64,000 nt of DNA from Dactylococcopsis salina PCC 8305 (GTDB taxonomy: Bacteria; Cyanobacteriota; Cyanobacteriia; Cyanobacteriales; Rubidibacteraceae). The notes beneath the pieces are model-generated. The model ran no database searches and was not told the origin of the DNA. It was given only the letters and a program-made list of their open reading frames with translations. Each line of letters starts with the position of its first letter. The first letter of the stretch is position 1. Positions 7,511 through 16,889 of this stretch are shown here, one piece after another. The translations under genes were made by a program, and so were the position numbers. The stretch is taken from assembly GCF_000317615.1 (NCBI RefSeq), contig NC_019780.1, positions 248,001 to 312,000 on the forward strand, in the 5' to 3' direction.

Positions 7511-8366
7511 CTTTAGAGATTGCACTCCCCTTGAACTCATTTCCCCCCTTGATTAAGGGGGGTTAGGGGGGATCGAACAATTAGTGGAAAATATTTGATC
7601 CCCCCTTTAATTCCCCCCTTACGGAAAGGGGGGAGCAGAAGTTAATCCAATATTTATACTTGTATAGCAGTTGGCTTTGCTCTCTGTAGGAATTAGAAAC
7701 AATCTAGTAATCCTAAATCAGTTGTTCTCCCCTTGAACTCATTTCCCCCCTTAATTAAGGGGGGTTAGGGGGGATCGAACAATTAGTGGAAAATATTTGA
7801 TCCCCCCTTTAATTCCCCCCTTACGGAAAGGGGGGAGCAGAAGTTAATCCAATATTTATACTTGTATAGCAGTTAGCTTTGCTCTCTGTAGAAATTAGAA
7901 ACAATCTAGTAATCCTAAATCAGTTGTTCTCCCCTTGAACTCATTTCCCCCCTTGATTAAGGGGGGTTAGGGGGGATCGAACAATTAGTGGAAAATATTT
8001 GATCCCCCCTTTAATTCCCCCCTTACGGAAAGGGGGGAGCAGAAGTTAATCCAATATTTATACTTGTATAGCAGTTGGCTTTGCTCTCTGTAGGAATTAG
8101 AAACAATCTAGTAATCCTAAATCAGTTGTTCTCCCCTTGAACTCATTTCCCCCCTTAATTAAGGGGGGTTAGGGGGGATCGAACAATTAGTGGAAAATAT
8201 TTGATCCCCCCTTTAATTCCCCCCTTACGGAAAGGGGGGAGCAGAAGTTAATCCAATATTTATACTTGTATAGCAGTTAGCTTTGCTCTCTGTAGAAATT
8301 AGAAATAATCTAGTAATCCTAAATCAGTTGTTCTCCCCTTGAACTCATTTCCCCCCTTAATTAAGG

Positions 8367-9566
8367 CAGGGCTGTTTCATTCTCGGGGTAAAATTGTAAA
8401 TGTAAAGCGCGATCGCGATAATAAATCAGTAGCGCGATCGCGCATTTCTAGAAAAATTTCTGATATGTCTAGTTTAATCAGTTACTTAAAACAAGTCAAG
8501 GACTGGCGCGATCGCAGTGGACAAAGACATCCCCTATGGTGGGTACTTTTCATTGTTATTCTTGGTTTAATGATGGGTAACTTAAGTTACCGAGACTTAG
8601 CTGCCTTTGGAAAAAATAAGCATTACTACCTCACTCGTTTAGGAAAATCTCCTAAGCTAAAGTCGCCATCTTATTCAACAATTAGAAGAGCCATGATGGG
8701 AGTAGATAATAATGATTTAATTCAAGTTTTTAACCAATGGGCTGCTCAATTATCTTCCCCAGATGAACTTTCTAATTGGATCGCGATTGATGGTAAAAGT
8801 ATTAAGTCAACTTTAACTGATACCTACGGAAATAAGCAGAATTTTGCTTCAATTGTCTCTTGGTTTAGTCAGGACAATGGGTTAGTTTTAGCTCTAGAAA
8901 AATTAGAGAATAAAAAGACTTCAGAAATTTACTGTGTTCGAGAGATGGTGAATAACACGCCTTTATCAAATCAAGTTTTGACTCTGGATGCAGTTCACTG
9001 TCAAAAAGAAACAATTAAAACGATTAATCGCTCTCGTAATGATTATGTAATTGCGGTGAAGAAAAATCAACCGAAATTGTACAACCGTTTAGAAGAAATC
9101 GCTCATAATCAGATTTCTGATCAGGAAGATATTCGAACAGAAACGAGTCACGGACGACAAGTTACTCGAACCGTATCTGTCTTTAGAATTCCAGAAACTC
9201 TTCAAGAAATTTGGATCAGTAGTCAGTGTTTTATCAAAGTAGAAAGGAAAGGCACTCGAAAAAATAAGCCTTATCATCAAATTGTTTATTATTTAAGTAG
9301 TTGTTACCAAACGGCTCAAAATTTTAGTAAAAAGATTCAGGGACATTGGGGAATTGAGAACCAACTACATTGGGTTAAAGATGTTATTTTTTCTGAAGAT
9401 GTTTCCCCGGTACACCATCTTCAGTCAGCAGTCAACTTTTCAGTATTAAAAACCATTTGTCTTAATCTTTTCAGACTATTAGGCTTTTTATCAGTTACTG
9501 AAGCCCGAAGATGGCTTGGAGAGAGGCTTTGGCTACTACCCATTTTGATAGAATGAAACAGCCCTG
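8367..9566 (+). mobile_element. ISAs1-like insertion sequence, 1200 bp
   Basis: Perfect 16-bp terminal inverted repeats (CAGGGCTGTTTCATTC at 8367-8382, its complement at 9551-9566) enclose one transposase gene. The flanks are both 202-bp-repeat sequence, but 58 bp of the unit are missing at the junction and no target duplication is visible. AAGG and CCTT flanks extend the symmetry to 20 bp. Confidence 0.93.
8465..9556 (+). CDS. ISAs1 family (H-repeat-like) DDE transposase
   Basis: 363 residues from the ATG at 8465 (MSSLISYLKQVKDWRDRSGQ). The frame is open upstream to 8339, but that part lies across the repeat array and the IS end. Family hallmarks are HPLWWVLFIVILGLMMGN, the catalytic-Asp motif IAIDGKSIK, LTLDAVHCQKET, VKKNQPKLY, and the C-terminal HWGIENQLHWVKDVIFSED with the catalytic Glu. 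It appears intact. The stop codon lies within the right terminal repeat. Confidence 0.92.
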   Translation: MSSLISYLKQVKDWRDRSGQRHPLWWVLFIVILGLMMGNLSYRDLAAFGKNKHYYLTRLGKSPKLKSPSYSTIRRAMMGVDNNDLIQVFNQWAAQLSSPDELSNWIAIDGKSIKSTLTDTYGNKQNFASIVSWFSQDNGLVLALEKLENKKTSEIYCVREMVNNTPLSNQVLTLDAVHCQKETIKTINRSRNDYVIAVKKNQPKLYNRLEEIAHNQISDQEDIRTETSHGRQVTRTVSVFRIPETLQEIWISSQCFIKVERKGTRKNKPYHQIVYYLSSCYQTAQNFSKKIQGHWGIENQLHWVKDVIFSEDVSPVHHLQSAVNFSVLKTICLNLFRLLGFLSVTEARRWLGERLWLLPILIE

Positions 9567-9948
9567 CCTTACGGAAAGGGGGGAGCAGAAGTTAATCCAA
9601 TATTTATACTTGTATAGCAGTTAGCTTTGCTCTCTGTAGAAATTAGAAATAATCTAGTAATCCTAAATCAGTTGTTCTCCCCTTGAACTCATTTCCCCCC
9701 TTGATTAAGGGGGGTTAGGGGGGATCGAACAATTAGTGGAAAATATTTGATCCCCCCTTTAATTCCCCCCTTCCGAAAAGGGGGGAGCAGAAGTTAATCC
9801 AATATTTATACTTGTATAGCAGTTGGCTTTGCTCTCTGTAGAAATTAGAAATAATCTAGTAATCCTAAATCAGTTGTTCTCCCCTTGAACTCATTTCCCC
9901 CCTTGATTAAGGGGGGTTAGGGGGGATCGAACAATTAGTGGAAAATAT

Positions 9949-10683
9949 TTGACACTAAAAACTCAGTTAAGGTTAGATTCGGTTTCGTATCATTATCCTA
10001 ATTCGGAGGAACAAGTATTAAATCAGGTTTCGATCGAAATCCCGCAAGGAACATCGGTGGGGTTAATTGGCAGCTCTGGGGCGGGAAAAACAACGTTAGT
10101 GGATGTGATTTTAGGATTATTACAGCCCACTGAGGGGAAAGTATTAGTGGATGGGGTAGATATTCAGCAGGGGTTGCGAGGATGGCAAAATCAAATCGGT
10201 TACATCCCACAGAGTATTTATTTGTGTGATGATACATTACGGGGAAACATCGCTTTTGGCATTCCAGAAGAAGAGATTTCTGATGAACAAGTCTGGTCAG
10301 CGGTTCGATCGGCGCAACTCCAAGAATTAGTAGAAAGATTACCTCAAGGGTTAGATACTGTAGTTGGTGAGAGAGGAGTTAGACTATCTGGCGGGCAAAG
10401 GCAGCGGGTGGGAATTGCGCGGGCGTTATATCATAATCCACAGGTATTGGTGATGGACGAAGCAACGGCGGCTTTGGATAATGAGACGGAAGCGGGAATT
10501 ATGGAGGCGGTAGAGAAGTTAAGTGGGGAGAAAACTTTGATTATGATTGCTCATAGGTTGACAACGGTTAAAAATTGTGATTGTCTTTATTTGATGGAGC
10601 GAGGGAAAGTAGTTGATCAGGGGAGTTATGAAGAGTTGCGCGATCGGAATAAGAATTTTATGAGGATGGCAAAGATAAGTTAG
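9949..10683 (+). CDS. ABC transporter ATPase domain, 5'-truncated duplicate
   Basis: This is the nucleotide-binding domain only (244 residues) of the exporter at 1-1394. It has intact Walker A (GSSGAGKTT), LSGGQRQR, Walker B and H-loop, but no membrane domain. The frame opens with a TTG that lies inside the last 202-bp repeat, with no evident ribosome binding site. Identity to the first copy is patchy: the 5' part has diverged (QLRLDSVSYHYP against KLTLDAVSYHYP), while ~115 bp around 10227-10341 are almost base-for-base the same as 937-1051, suggesting gene conversion. It is probably a pseudogene that still encodes a complete ATPase fold. Confidence 0.8.
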   Translation: MTLKTQLRLDSVSYHYPNSEEQVLNQVSIEIPQGTSVGLIGSSGAGKTTLVDVILGLLQPTEGKVLVDGVDIQQGLRGWQNQIGYIPQSIYLCDDTLRGNIAFGIPEEEISDEQVWSAVRSAQLQELVERLPQGLDTVVGERGVRLSGGQRQRVGIARALYHNPQVLVMDEATAALDNETEAGIMEAVEKLSGEKTLIMIAHRLTTVKNCDCLYLMERGKVVDQGSYEELRDRNKNFMRMAKIS

Positions 10684-10717
10684 GGAAGCCAGAATACAAT
10701 TTTAGAATCAAGCTCAT

Positions 10718-11431
10718 ATGATACGGATTAACCAAATTTCTCAATCCTTAGAAGAGGCGAACCCACAAAAAATCTTAAGTTGGTCTTTATCTCAATTTGA
10801 CCCAGACAAGATGGTGGTAACGACTTCTGCTAGCCTACCCGTAACCGTTGCTCTCTTATATGGAGAAATTAAGCCTTCTTCCTCGATTCCCATTATCTTT
10901 ATTGATACCTTACATCATTTCCCTGAAACTTTGCAAACAGCCAATCAAATCAAACAACACTATGGAATTGATTTACGAATTTATCAACCCAAAGGGATAA
11001 AATCGAGAGAGGAATTTGCCCAAATTTATGGACAAGAGCTTTGGAAAAATGACATTGATCGATTTCATTTTTTGACTAAAATTCAGCCTTTAGAACGCGC
11101 TTTAAAGGAACTGAAGGCTGAAGTTTGGATTACGGGAAGACGCAGAGATCAATCTTCCACTCGTAAAAATCTGCCCATTTTGGAAGAAGATCCCAGAGGT
11201 TACATGAAAATTAATCCCCTTGCTAATTGGACTTATCGGGACGTTTGGCGATATATTGATCAACATCAAGTTCCTTATAATCCACTGCATGATCAGGGTT
11301 ACAGCAGTATTGGCGATGAACCCCTGACGACTCCCACTTATGCAGGGGAAAGTGAACGTAGCGGTCGCTGGCGAGAAAGGGGAAAGACTGAATGCGGTCT
11401 TCATATCTATCCAAGCAGTGAAATTCAGTAA
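10718..11431 (+). CDS. cysH: Phosphoadenylyl-sulfate (PAPS) reductase
   Basis: 237 residues of the CysH family. The PP-loop region lies near VVTTSASLPVTVALLYGEI. IDTLHHFPETLQTA, ITGRRRDQSSTRKNLP and the catalytic-cysteine tail ERGKTECGLH are present. The CC pair that binds an iron-sulfur cluster in APS reductases is replaced by FHFLTKIQPLERAL, so this is the thioredoxin-dependent PAPS type. It reduces PAPS to sulfite in assimilation. Placed at the head of a glycan locus that also has a sulfotransferase (19435), it may affect local PAPS supply, which is inference. Confidence 0.9.
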   Translation: MIRINQISQSLEEANPQKILSWSLSQFDPDKMVVTTSASLPVTVALLYGEIKPSSSIPIIFIDTLHHFPETLQTANQIKQHYGIDLRIYQPKGIKSREEFAQIYGQELWKNDIDRFHFLTKIQPLERALKELKAEVWITGRRRDQSSTRKNLPILEEDPRGYMKINPLANWTYRDVWRYIDQHQVPYNPLHDQGYSSIGDEPLTTPTYAGESERSGRWRERGKTECGLHIYPSSEIQ

Positions 11432-11519
11432 ACACAATTTTATTTATGTTATCCACAGTAATTTTTGTGCTAATGCCGAACCTTTCTAAAGCTATCTAAG
11501 TGTTATTAAATCAATAAAA

Positions 11520-13772
11520 ATGATTATAGATCGTAATCTCAGACCCTATATTATCTTTACAGAAGACAGTATTCTTAACGCCCTGAAAAAAATTGAAGAA
11601 AATCAAGGGCGGATTATTTTCTGTGTTAGTGAAAACGGACAGCTAGAAGGATTGCTCACCAATGGCGACATCATCCGTTGGCTAACCCAACAAAAAGAAA
11701 ATGCTGATCTCAGCCAAGCTGTTTCTGAAATTGCCAATCAGAGTTATCTTTACGCTTTTCAAAATGATCCGCCCCAAAAAATAGAATCCTATCTAGAGAA
11801 GGTGCTTTATGTTCCCATAATTGACCAGCACGGGCATCTAACAGCGGTCGCGCGTCGCCGTAAATCCAATGAAGGCATTAATATTAGCAATTTTTTAATT
11901 AGCGAAACATCTCCTACATTCGTCGTTGCAGAAATTGGGATTAATCATAACGGAAGCCTTGAACTTGCTAAACAACTGGTTGATGAAGCAGTCACAGCAG
12001 GTGCTAACTGTGCAAAATTCCAAATGCGCGACATGACCAGTCTCTATCAAAATGCAGGAGAGGCTAACGATGCTAAAGAAAATTTAGGAACACAATATAC
12101 CCTCGATCTACTGTCTCGTTTCCAACTGACAACAGATGAGATGTTCCAAATTTTTGATTACTGTCAGGAACAAGGAATTTTGCCCTTGTGTACGCCTTGG
12201 GATAAAGGGAGTCTTGAAGCCCTTGAAACCTACGGAATGCCAGCTTATAAGGTAGCATCGGCTGATTTAACCAATCATGAGTTCTTAACGGCTTTAGCAA
12301 AAACCAATAAGCCTTTGATCTGTTCGACAGGGATGTCCACAGAACAAGAAATTCAAGAATCAGTACAGTTATTGCGACATTTGGGGGTACAGTACATTCT
12401 ATTGCAGTGTAATTCGACATATCCTGCGCCATTTAAAGATATTAATCTCAAATACATGGATCGCCTAAAAACGATTGGTGAGTGTCCTGTGGGGTACTCT
12501 GGACATGAACGAGGGACTAATGTCGTGATCGCTGCTGTGGCAAGAGGGGCAAAAGTGATTGAGAAACACTTTACTTTAGATCGGGCAATGGAAGGCAATG
12601 ATCATAAAGTGAGTTTACTTCCCCATGAGTTTCAAACGATGATAGAAGGAATTCGGCAAGTTGAGGAGTCTTTAGGGACAGACAGCGATCGCCGTGTCAC
12701 CCAAGGGGAGATGATGAATCGGGTGAATCTCGCCAAAAGTCTTGTGGTTAATTGCGATTTGGCTATTGGAGATACTATCACTGCGGAGATGATTGAAGTG
12801 AAAAGCCCTGGTCGAGGGTTACAGCCTAACCGTCGAGAAGATTTAATTGGCAAAACTGCCAAACGCCCCTTGCAAGCGGGAGATTTCTTTTATCCTAGCG
12901 ATTTAGAAGAAGAAAAAGTACAATCCCGAAACTATCACTTTCAAAGAGCTTGGGGGCTTCCTGTCCGCTATCACGATTTTGAAAAAATTCTCAGTAAAAC
13001 GAATCCTGATTTTCTGGAATTTCACCTTAGCTATAAAGATATGGAGGAAAGCATTGAGGATTATTTGAAAGGAGAATACAATCTTGATTTAGTGGTTCAT
13101 AGTCCAGAACTGTTTGCAGGGGATCATACTCTGGATCTCTGTTCTCAAGATGAAGAGTATCGTCAATACTCAATTCAAGAACTCCAGCGCGTCATTAACA
13201 TTACTCGCACCTTAAAGCCCTATTTCAAGAAAGCGACTCGCCCTTGTATTGTTACCAATATCGGTGGATTTACTTTCGATTTTCATCTGCATCACTCGGA
13301 ACGTCAGAAACTGTACGAACTTCTCTTAAAAAGCCTCTCTCAATTAGATACCGCAGGAGTCGAAATTATTCCGCAAACGATGCCACCTTTTCCGTGGCAT
13401 TTTGGCGGGCAACGCTATCATAATTTGTTTGTAGATGCTCAAGAAATCGCAGAGTTTTGCGCTAATCATCAATATCGGATTTGTTTAGATATTTCTCACT
13501 CTAAACTTGCCTGTAATCATTACAAGTGGTCATTTCAAGAATTTGTGGAAACCGTAGGAGCATATACAGCACACCTCCATATTGCTGATTCAGAAGGGAA
13601 AGATGGGGAAGGATTACAAATTGGAGAAGGAGAGATTGATTTTCATCATTTAAGCCAAACTTTAGCCAAGGTTGCCCAGAATGCACTGTTTATTCCCGAA
13701 ATTTGGCAAGGACACGAAAATGAAGGAGAGGGTTTTTGGATTGCCTTGGAACGTTTAGAAGGGTTATTTTAG
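11520..13772 (+). CDS. CBS - NeuB synthase - SAF - xylose-isomerase-like TIM barrel fusion
   Basis: 750 residues in four parts. Residues 1-115 look like a CBS pair (FCVSENGQLEGLLTNGDIIR). About 130-370 is a sialic-acid-synthase (NeuB/SpsE) barrel with VVAEIGINHNGSLELAKQLV, GYSGHERG and EKHFTLDRAMEGNDH. About 385-460 is the SAF/antifreeze-like domain (NRVNLAKSLVV to GRGLQPNRREDLIG). About 475-750 is an AP-endonuclease-2/xylose-isomerase-like barrel (HSPELFAGDH, ICLDISHSKLACNHY, AHLHIADSEG, PEIWQG). The NeuB part condenses phosphoenolpyruvate with an aldose to a nonulosonic acid. The C-terminal barrel could supply or remodel the sugar. The gene is followed with no gap by the EamA gene. Confidence 0.88.
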   Translation: MIIDRNLRPYIIFTEDSILNALKKIEENQGRIIFCVSENGQLEGLLTNGDIIRWLTQQKENADLSQAVSEIANQSYLYAFQNDPPQKIESYLEKVLYVPIIDQHGHLTAVARRRKSNEGINISNFLISETSPTFVVAEIGINHNGSLELAKQLVDEAVTAGANCAKFQMRDMTSLYQNAGEANDAKENLGTQYTLDLLSRFQLTTDEMFQIFDYCQEQGILPLCTPWDKGSLEALETYGMPAYKVASADLTNHEFLTALAKTNKPLICSTGMSTEQEIQESVQLLRHLGVQYILLQCNSTYPAPFKDINLKYMDRLKTIGECPVGYSGHERGTNVVIAAVARGAKVIEKHFTLDRAMEGNDHKVSLLPHEFQTMIEGIRQVEESLGTDSDRRVTQGEMMNRVNLAKSLVVNCDLAIGDTITAEMIEVKSPGRGLQPNRREDLIGKTAKRPLQAGDFFYPSDLEEEKVQSRNYHFQRAWGLPVRYHDFEKILSKTNPDFLEFHLSYKDMEESIEDYLKGEYNLDLVVHSPELFAGDHTLDLCSQDEEYRQYSIQELQRVINITRTLKPYFKKATRPCIVTNIGGFTFDFHLHHSERQKLYELLLKSLSQLDTAGVEIIPQTMPPFPWHFGGQRYHNLFVDAQEIAEFCANHQYRICLDISHSKLACNHYKWSFQEFVETVGAYTAHLHIADSEGKDGEGLQIGEGEIDFHHLSQTLAKVAQNALFIPEIWQGHENEGEGFWIALERLEGLF

Positions 13773-14672
13773 TTGCGGTTTTTGTCAAATCTATCTCCAA
13801 GTGCGCGTAAAGGGTTATTTTTTTCTTTACTGGGAACGTTTTTGGTTTCGACCAATTTTGTGACGGCTAAATATGCGCTCAGTGGGTTTAATCCGCTTAC
13901 GTTTAGTTTGGTTTGGTGTAGTGTAGCAACTTTCTATACTATGACCATTATTTATCTGACAAAACAACATCACACTTTAATTGTTCCTCAATCTTCTCTA
14001 TTTCCCCTTCTTTTGATGGGATTATTAACAGGAGTGGGTATGTTAGTAGGGTGGCAAGGGTTAGCCATTCTTGATCCGACTTTTGTCGCTTTTCTCAAAC
14101 GGTTTGAACCAGTCTTAGTTATTTTACTGAGTCTGTTTTACTTAAAAGAACGTCTTTTCGTTGGAGAAATAGTTTCCATTATCTTAATTGCCTTTGGTGG
14201 CGTTTGGAGTGCATTTGGACGTTGGGAAGTGATTGGCGAGGGAGTAATTCTAATTATGTTTGCTAGTCTGGCAACAGCTTTACAATTATTTATCGCCAAA
14301 ACCAATATTCAGAATGTTTCTCCATTGATTCTGGTTTTTTATCGGATGAGTATTGCTACCTGCGCGATCGCGCTCTGGACAATTTTTTCAGGAGGGGTTA
14401 ACTTTAATATAGAAAGTCGCTATTGGGGAGTAACGCTACTTGGAGCATTCCTTGGACCTTGTTTGAGTTTCCTTTGCACGTTTAATTCCTATCGCTATTG
14501 GGAATTGTCGCGATCAACGATTGTTTTGATGTTACAGCCCTTGTTTGCTCTCGTCTTAGCAGTTGTTTTTTTACAGCAATTTCCTACTTCACAAGAACTA
14601 ATGGGAGGAATAATAATTTTAATTGGATCAGTTAGTTTTGTTTGGCAATATTTCTTGCAAAAAACGTCTTAA
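13773..14672 (+). CDS. EamA/DMT family transporter
   Basis: A 299-residue, strongly hydrophobic protein with about ten membrane segments in two EamA halves (GTFLVSTNFVTAKYALSGF in the first; LGAFLGPCLSFLCTFNSY in the second). The frame begins with a TTG immediately after the stop of the upstream NeuB fusion, so translation is probably coupled. An internal ATG would remove the first membrane segment. DMT proteins export small metabolites or nucleotide sugars; the substrate here is unknown. Confidence 0.85.
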   Translation: MRFLSNLSPSARKGLFFSLLGTFLVSTNFVTAKYALSGFNPLTFSLVWCSVATFYTMTIIYLTKQHHTLIVPQSSLFPLLLMGLLTGVGMLVGWQGLAILDPTFVAFLKRFEPVLVILLSLFYLKERLFVGEIVSIILIAFGGVWSAFGRWEVIGEGVILIMFASLATALQLFIAKTNIQNVSPLILVFYRMSIATCAIALWTIFSGGVNFNIESRYWGVTLLGAFLGPCLSFLCTFNSYRYWELSRSTIVLMLQPLFALVLAVVFLQQFPTSQELMGGIIILIGSVSFVWQYFLQKTS

Positions 14673-14736
14673 ATCTAAGATTTCAGAATTTTTATTGATT
14701 TTTCTGAACTGTTTCTATTTTCATTAAATTATTAAA

Positions 14737-15399
14737 ATGATAGAATTGCCTGATTTTAATCGTAGCTTTGAATATGAAAATAACTTTTACTTGTCTTGTG
14801 GCATTAACCGCATTAGCAAAATTTTAGCTCATTATGAGCTTTATAAAATGGTGCAAGAAGTTCCAGGTGCAATTGTTGAGTGCGGTGTATTTAAAGGAGT
14901 CTCTTTAGCTCGGTTTGCTACATTTCGAGACTTGTTCAGCAATCCTTACTCAAAAAAGATTATTGGCTTTGATACCTTTGGTGAGTTTCCTGAAACTGAA
15001 TTTATAGAGGATCAATCATTCCGAGAGAAATTTATCAGAAATGCAGGAAGTGAAAGTATTTCTAAGGAGCAGTTGCATCATATACTAGAACATAAAGGAG
15101 TTGATAGGTTTGTCGAATTAGTCGAAGGGAATGTAATGGAAACTGTTCCCGATTATGTAAACAAAAATCCTGAATTAAGAATTTCCCTTTTGAATCTAGA
15201 TACAGACGTTTATGAACCGGCAAAAGTAGTTTTGGAACATCTTTATCCTAAAATTGTTAAAGGAGGAGTTTTAATTCTGGATGACTATGGTACTTTCCCA
15301 GGAGAAAATCAAGCAGTAGAAGAGTATTTTGCAGAACAAGATATTGAAATTAAAAAATTTCCTTTTTGTATGACTCCCTGTTATATTGTAAAAAAATAA
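14737..15399 (+). CDS. TylF/MycF-type SAM-dependent methyltransferase
   Basis: 220 residues. The family pattern is visible in GAIVECGVFKGVSLARFATF (SAM-binding motif I), IIGFDTFGEFPET, and the LNLDTDVYEPAKVVLEHLYP and GGVLILDDYGTFPG blocks that carry the metal-binding acidic residues. TylF-type enzymes O-methylate sugars (macrocin, mycinose), so a role in methylating a glycan residue fits the locus. No HIP1 site occurs in the gene. Confidence 0.87.
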   Translation: MIELPDFNRSFEYENNFYLSCGINRISKILAHYELYKMVQEVPGAIVECGVFKGVSLARFATFRDLFSNPYSKKIIGFDTFGEFPETEFIEDQSFREKFIRNAGSESISKEQLHHILEHKGVDRFVELVEGNVMETVPDYVNKNPELRISLLNLDTDVYEPAKVVLEHLYPKIVKGGVLILDDYGTFPGENQAVEEYFAEQDIEIKKFPFCMTPCYIVKK

Positions 15400-15418
15400 A
15401 CTAACTCTTGAAGCCTCT

Positions 15419-16141
15419 ATGTCATCATATAATCGTTCCATAAAAATGTTTGACGAACCTCACCCCCCTGTAGTTCTTGATAGAGTGGTAAATGAAAAAT
15501 CAATCAATAAGGGAAAGTTTCTGACAAAAGCACACTCAGAATCATATTTATATCAAATGCAAACTATAAGCAAATTGCAGGATGTCAATAGTGTACTTGA
15601 AATAGGTCCTGGAGAAGGTTTTGTTGCCAAAAATCTCCGCAGTATAGGATATGAGTATCATACCCTTGATTTTGAGGATGCTAATGAACCAACAATAAAA
15701 GCAGATTTTTCATCCTTAGAGCCTAATCAAGTTACTCAGAGTTATGATTTAACTTGTGCTTGTCAAGTCCTAGAACATTTCCCATACGAATCGTTGCTAA
15801 AAAATATTACAACTCTTGCTCAGCTTTCTAAAAAATATGTTTTAATAAGCCTTCCTTGTTCCTGTAAAGGATTTAGCATTAAGTTGAATATTTCTCATGG
15901 GCAACATAAGAGAAAAACAAAACAAATTGACTTTTATTTACCAACTAATCTTCCTAATCGAAAATACAGGAAAGAGTATATGGAGGAATTTCCTTGGGCA
16001 GTTCATTACTGGGAAATTGGAAGAAAAGGCTTCCCTTTAAAAAGAATATTACAAGATATAGAATCATGTAAACTGAAAATTTTAGATAAATTTCATTCTC
16101 CCAATCCATTTCACTATTTTATTCTCTCTCAAAAAGAATGA
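15419..16141 (+). CDS. Class I SAM-dependent methyltransferase
   Basis: 240 residues with motif I VLEIGPGEGFVAKNL (~60-75), a following YHTLDFEDAN and the post-motif CACQVLEHFPYESLL. The acceptor is not predictable from sequence. It sits 19 bp after the TylF-like gene and 12 bp before the cytidylyltransferase, so it is probably in the same operon. Confidence 0.82.
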   Translation: MSSYNRSIKMFDEPHPPVVLDRVVNEKSINKGKFLTKAHSESYLYQMQTISKLQDVNSVLEIGPGEGFVAKNLRSIGYEYHTLDFEDANEPTIKADFSSLEPNQVTQSYDLTCACQVLEHFPYESLLKNITTLAQLSKKYVLISLPCSCKGFSIKLNISHGQHKRKTKQIDFYLPTNLPNRKYRKEYMEEFPWAVHYWEIGRKGFPLKRILQDIESCKLKILDKFHSPNPFHYFILSQKE

Positions 16142-16153
16142 ACAAGAGACATT

Positions 16154-16879
16154 ATGACTGATTCCAATAATGTAAATGCCTTAGCGATTATCCCTGCTCG
16201 CGGTGGATCAAAGCGATTACCAGGCAAAAATATTAAGCCCATCCAAGGAAAACCGTTAATTTCGTATACCATTGAAGCAGCTATTAAAAGTAGTTGCTTT
16301 ACTAAAATTATGGTGTCTTCAGATGATGAAGCAATTTTAGAGGTAGGTCGCCAGTACAAAGAAGTGGATTCAGAAGCAAGACCCGCCCGACTCGCTGGGG
16401 ATCAGGTAAAAGTATTAGAGTTAGTCTGTGAGATTGCAGAACGTCCAGAACTGAAAGACAACTATGATGTAATTGCTCTACTTCTCCCCACTGCACCCTT
16501 TCGTCAAGCAAAACATATTCAAGAGGGGTTTGAACAGTTAACCTCTGATGTTGATTCAGTGGTCAGTTTGACGACATACGAATTTCCGCCTCAACTCAGT
16601 GTCACCTTAGAGGAAAATCAATTAATTACGCCTGTATTTAATCCCTGTCCTCTAATTACAGGAGATACTCGCTCTCAAGATCAAAAACTGATTTATCGTC
16701 CTAATGGTGGGTTTTATATCTCTTGGTGGCAGTCTTTTTTGGTGAACCAAAACTTTTGGAAAGGAAAAGTTAAGGGCTATCCGATGTCAAGATTAGCTTC
16801 CGTGGATATTGATGACCAAACCGACTTAGACTACGCTGAGTTTCTCTTGAAACAGGGAGCTTATCAATTAGATAATTAA
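16154..16879 (+). CDS. CMP-nonulosonate (acylneuraminate) cytidylyltransferase
   Basis: 241 residues of the NeuA/KdsB-like GT-A family. The nucleotide-binding motif ALAIIPARGGSKRLPGKNIK is at the N terminus, followed by ISYTIEAA, VSSDDEAIL, LLLPTAPFRQAKHI and the metal-binding VDIDDQTDLDYAE near the C terminus. It transfers CMP to a nonulosonic acid, the activated donor for glycosylation. It pairs functionally with the NeuB fusion at 11520. Confidence 0.92.
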   Translation: MTDSNNVNALAIIPARGGSKRLPGKNIKPIQGKPLISYTIEAAIKSSCFTKIMVSSDDEAILEVGRQYKEVDSEARPARLAGDQVKVLELVCEIAERPELKDNYDVIALLLPTAPFRQAKHIQEGFEQLTSDVDSVVSLTTYEFPPQLSVTLEENQLITPVFNPCPLITGDTRSQDQKLIYRPNGGFYISWWQSFLVNQNFWKGKVKGYPMSRLASVDIDDQTDLDYAEFLLKQGAYQLDN

Positions 16880-16889
16880 GGAAAGAATT

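Larger units (their letters stand above)
7525..9952. repeat. Array of seven 202-bp tandem repeats, split by an IS
   Basis: Units start at 7531, 7733, 7935, 8137, 8339, (IS), 9683 and 9885, always 202 bp apart apart from the IS interruption. Each unit has C6/G6 inverted repeats: a 20-bp palindrome CCCCCCTTAATTAAGGGGGG or its TTGATT variant, a GGGGGGATC/GATCCCCCC pair, and a hairpin around ACGG. A unique ~100-bp tail follows. Units 1-4 alternate between two variants (TTGATT with TTGGCTTT, then TTAATT with TTAGCTTT), implying a 404-bp duplication. The last unit breaks off at 9952 inside the truncated ABC gene. There are no spacers and no coding potential. Confidence 0.95.

Noticed and set aside
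7525-9952. Regular 202-bp repeats as a CRISPR array
   Set aside because: The units are far too long, directly abutting, and contain no variable spacers; there are no cas genes nearby.
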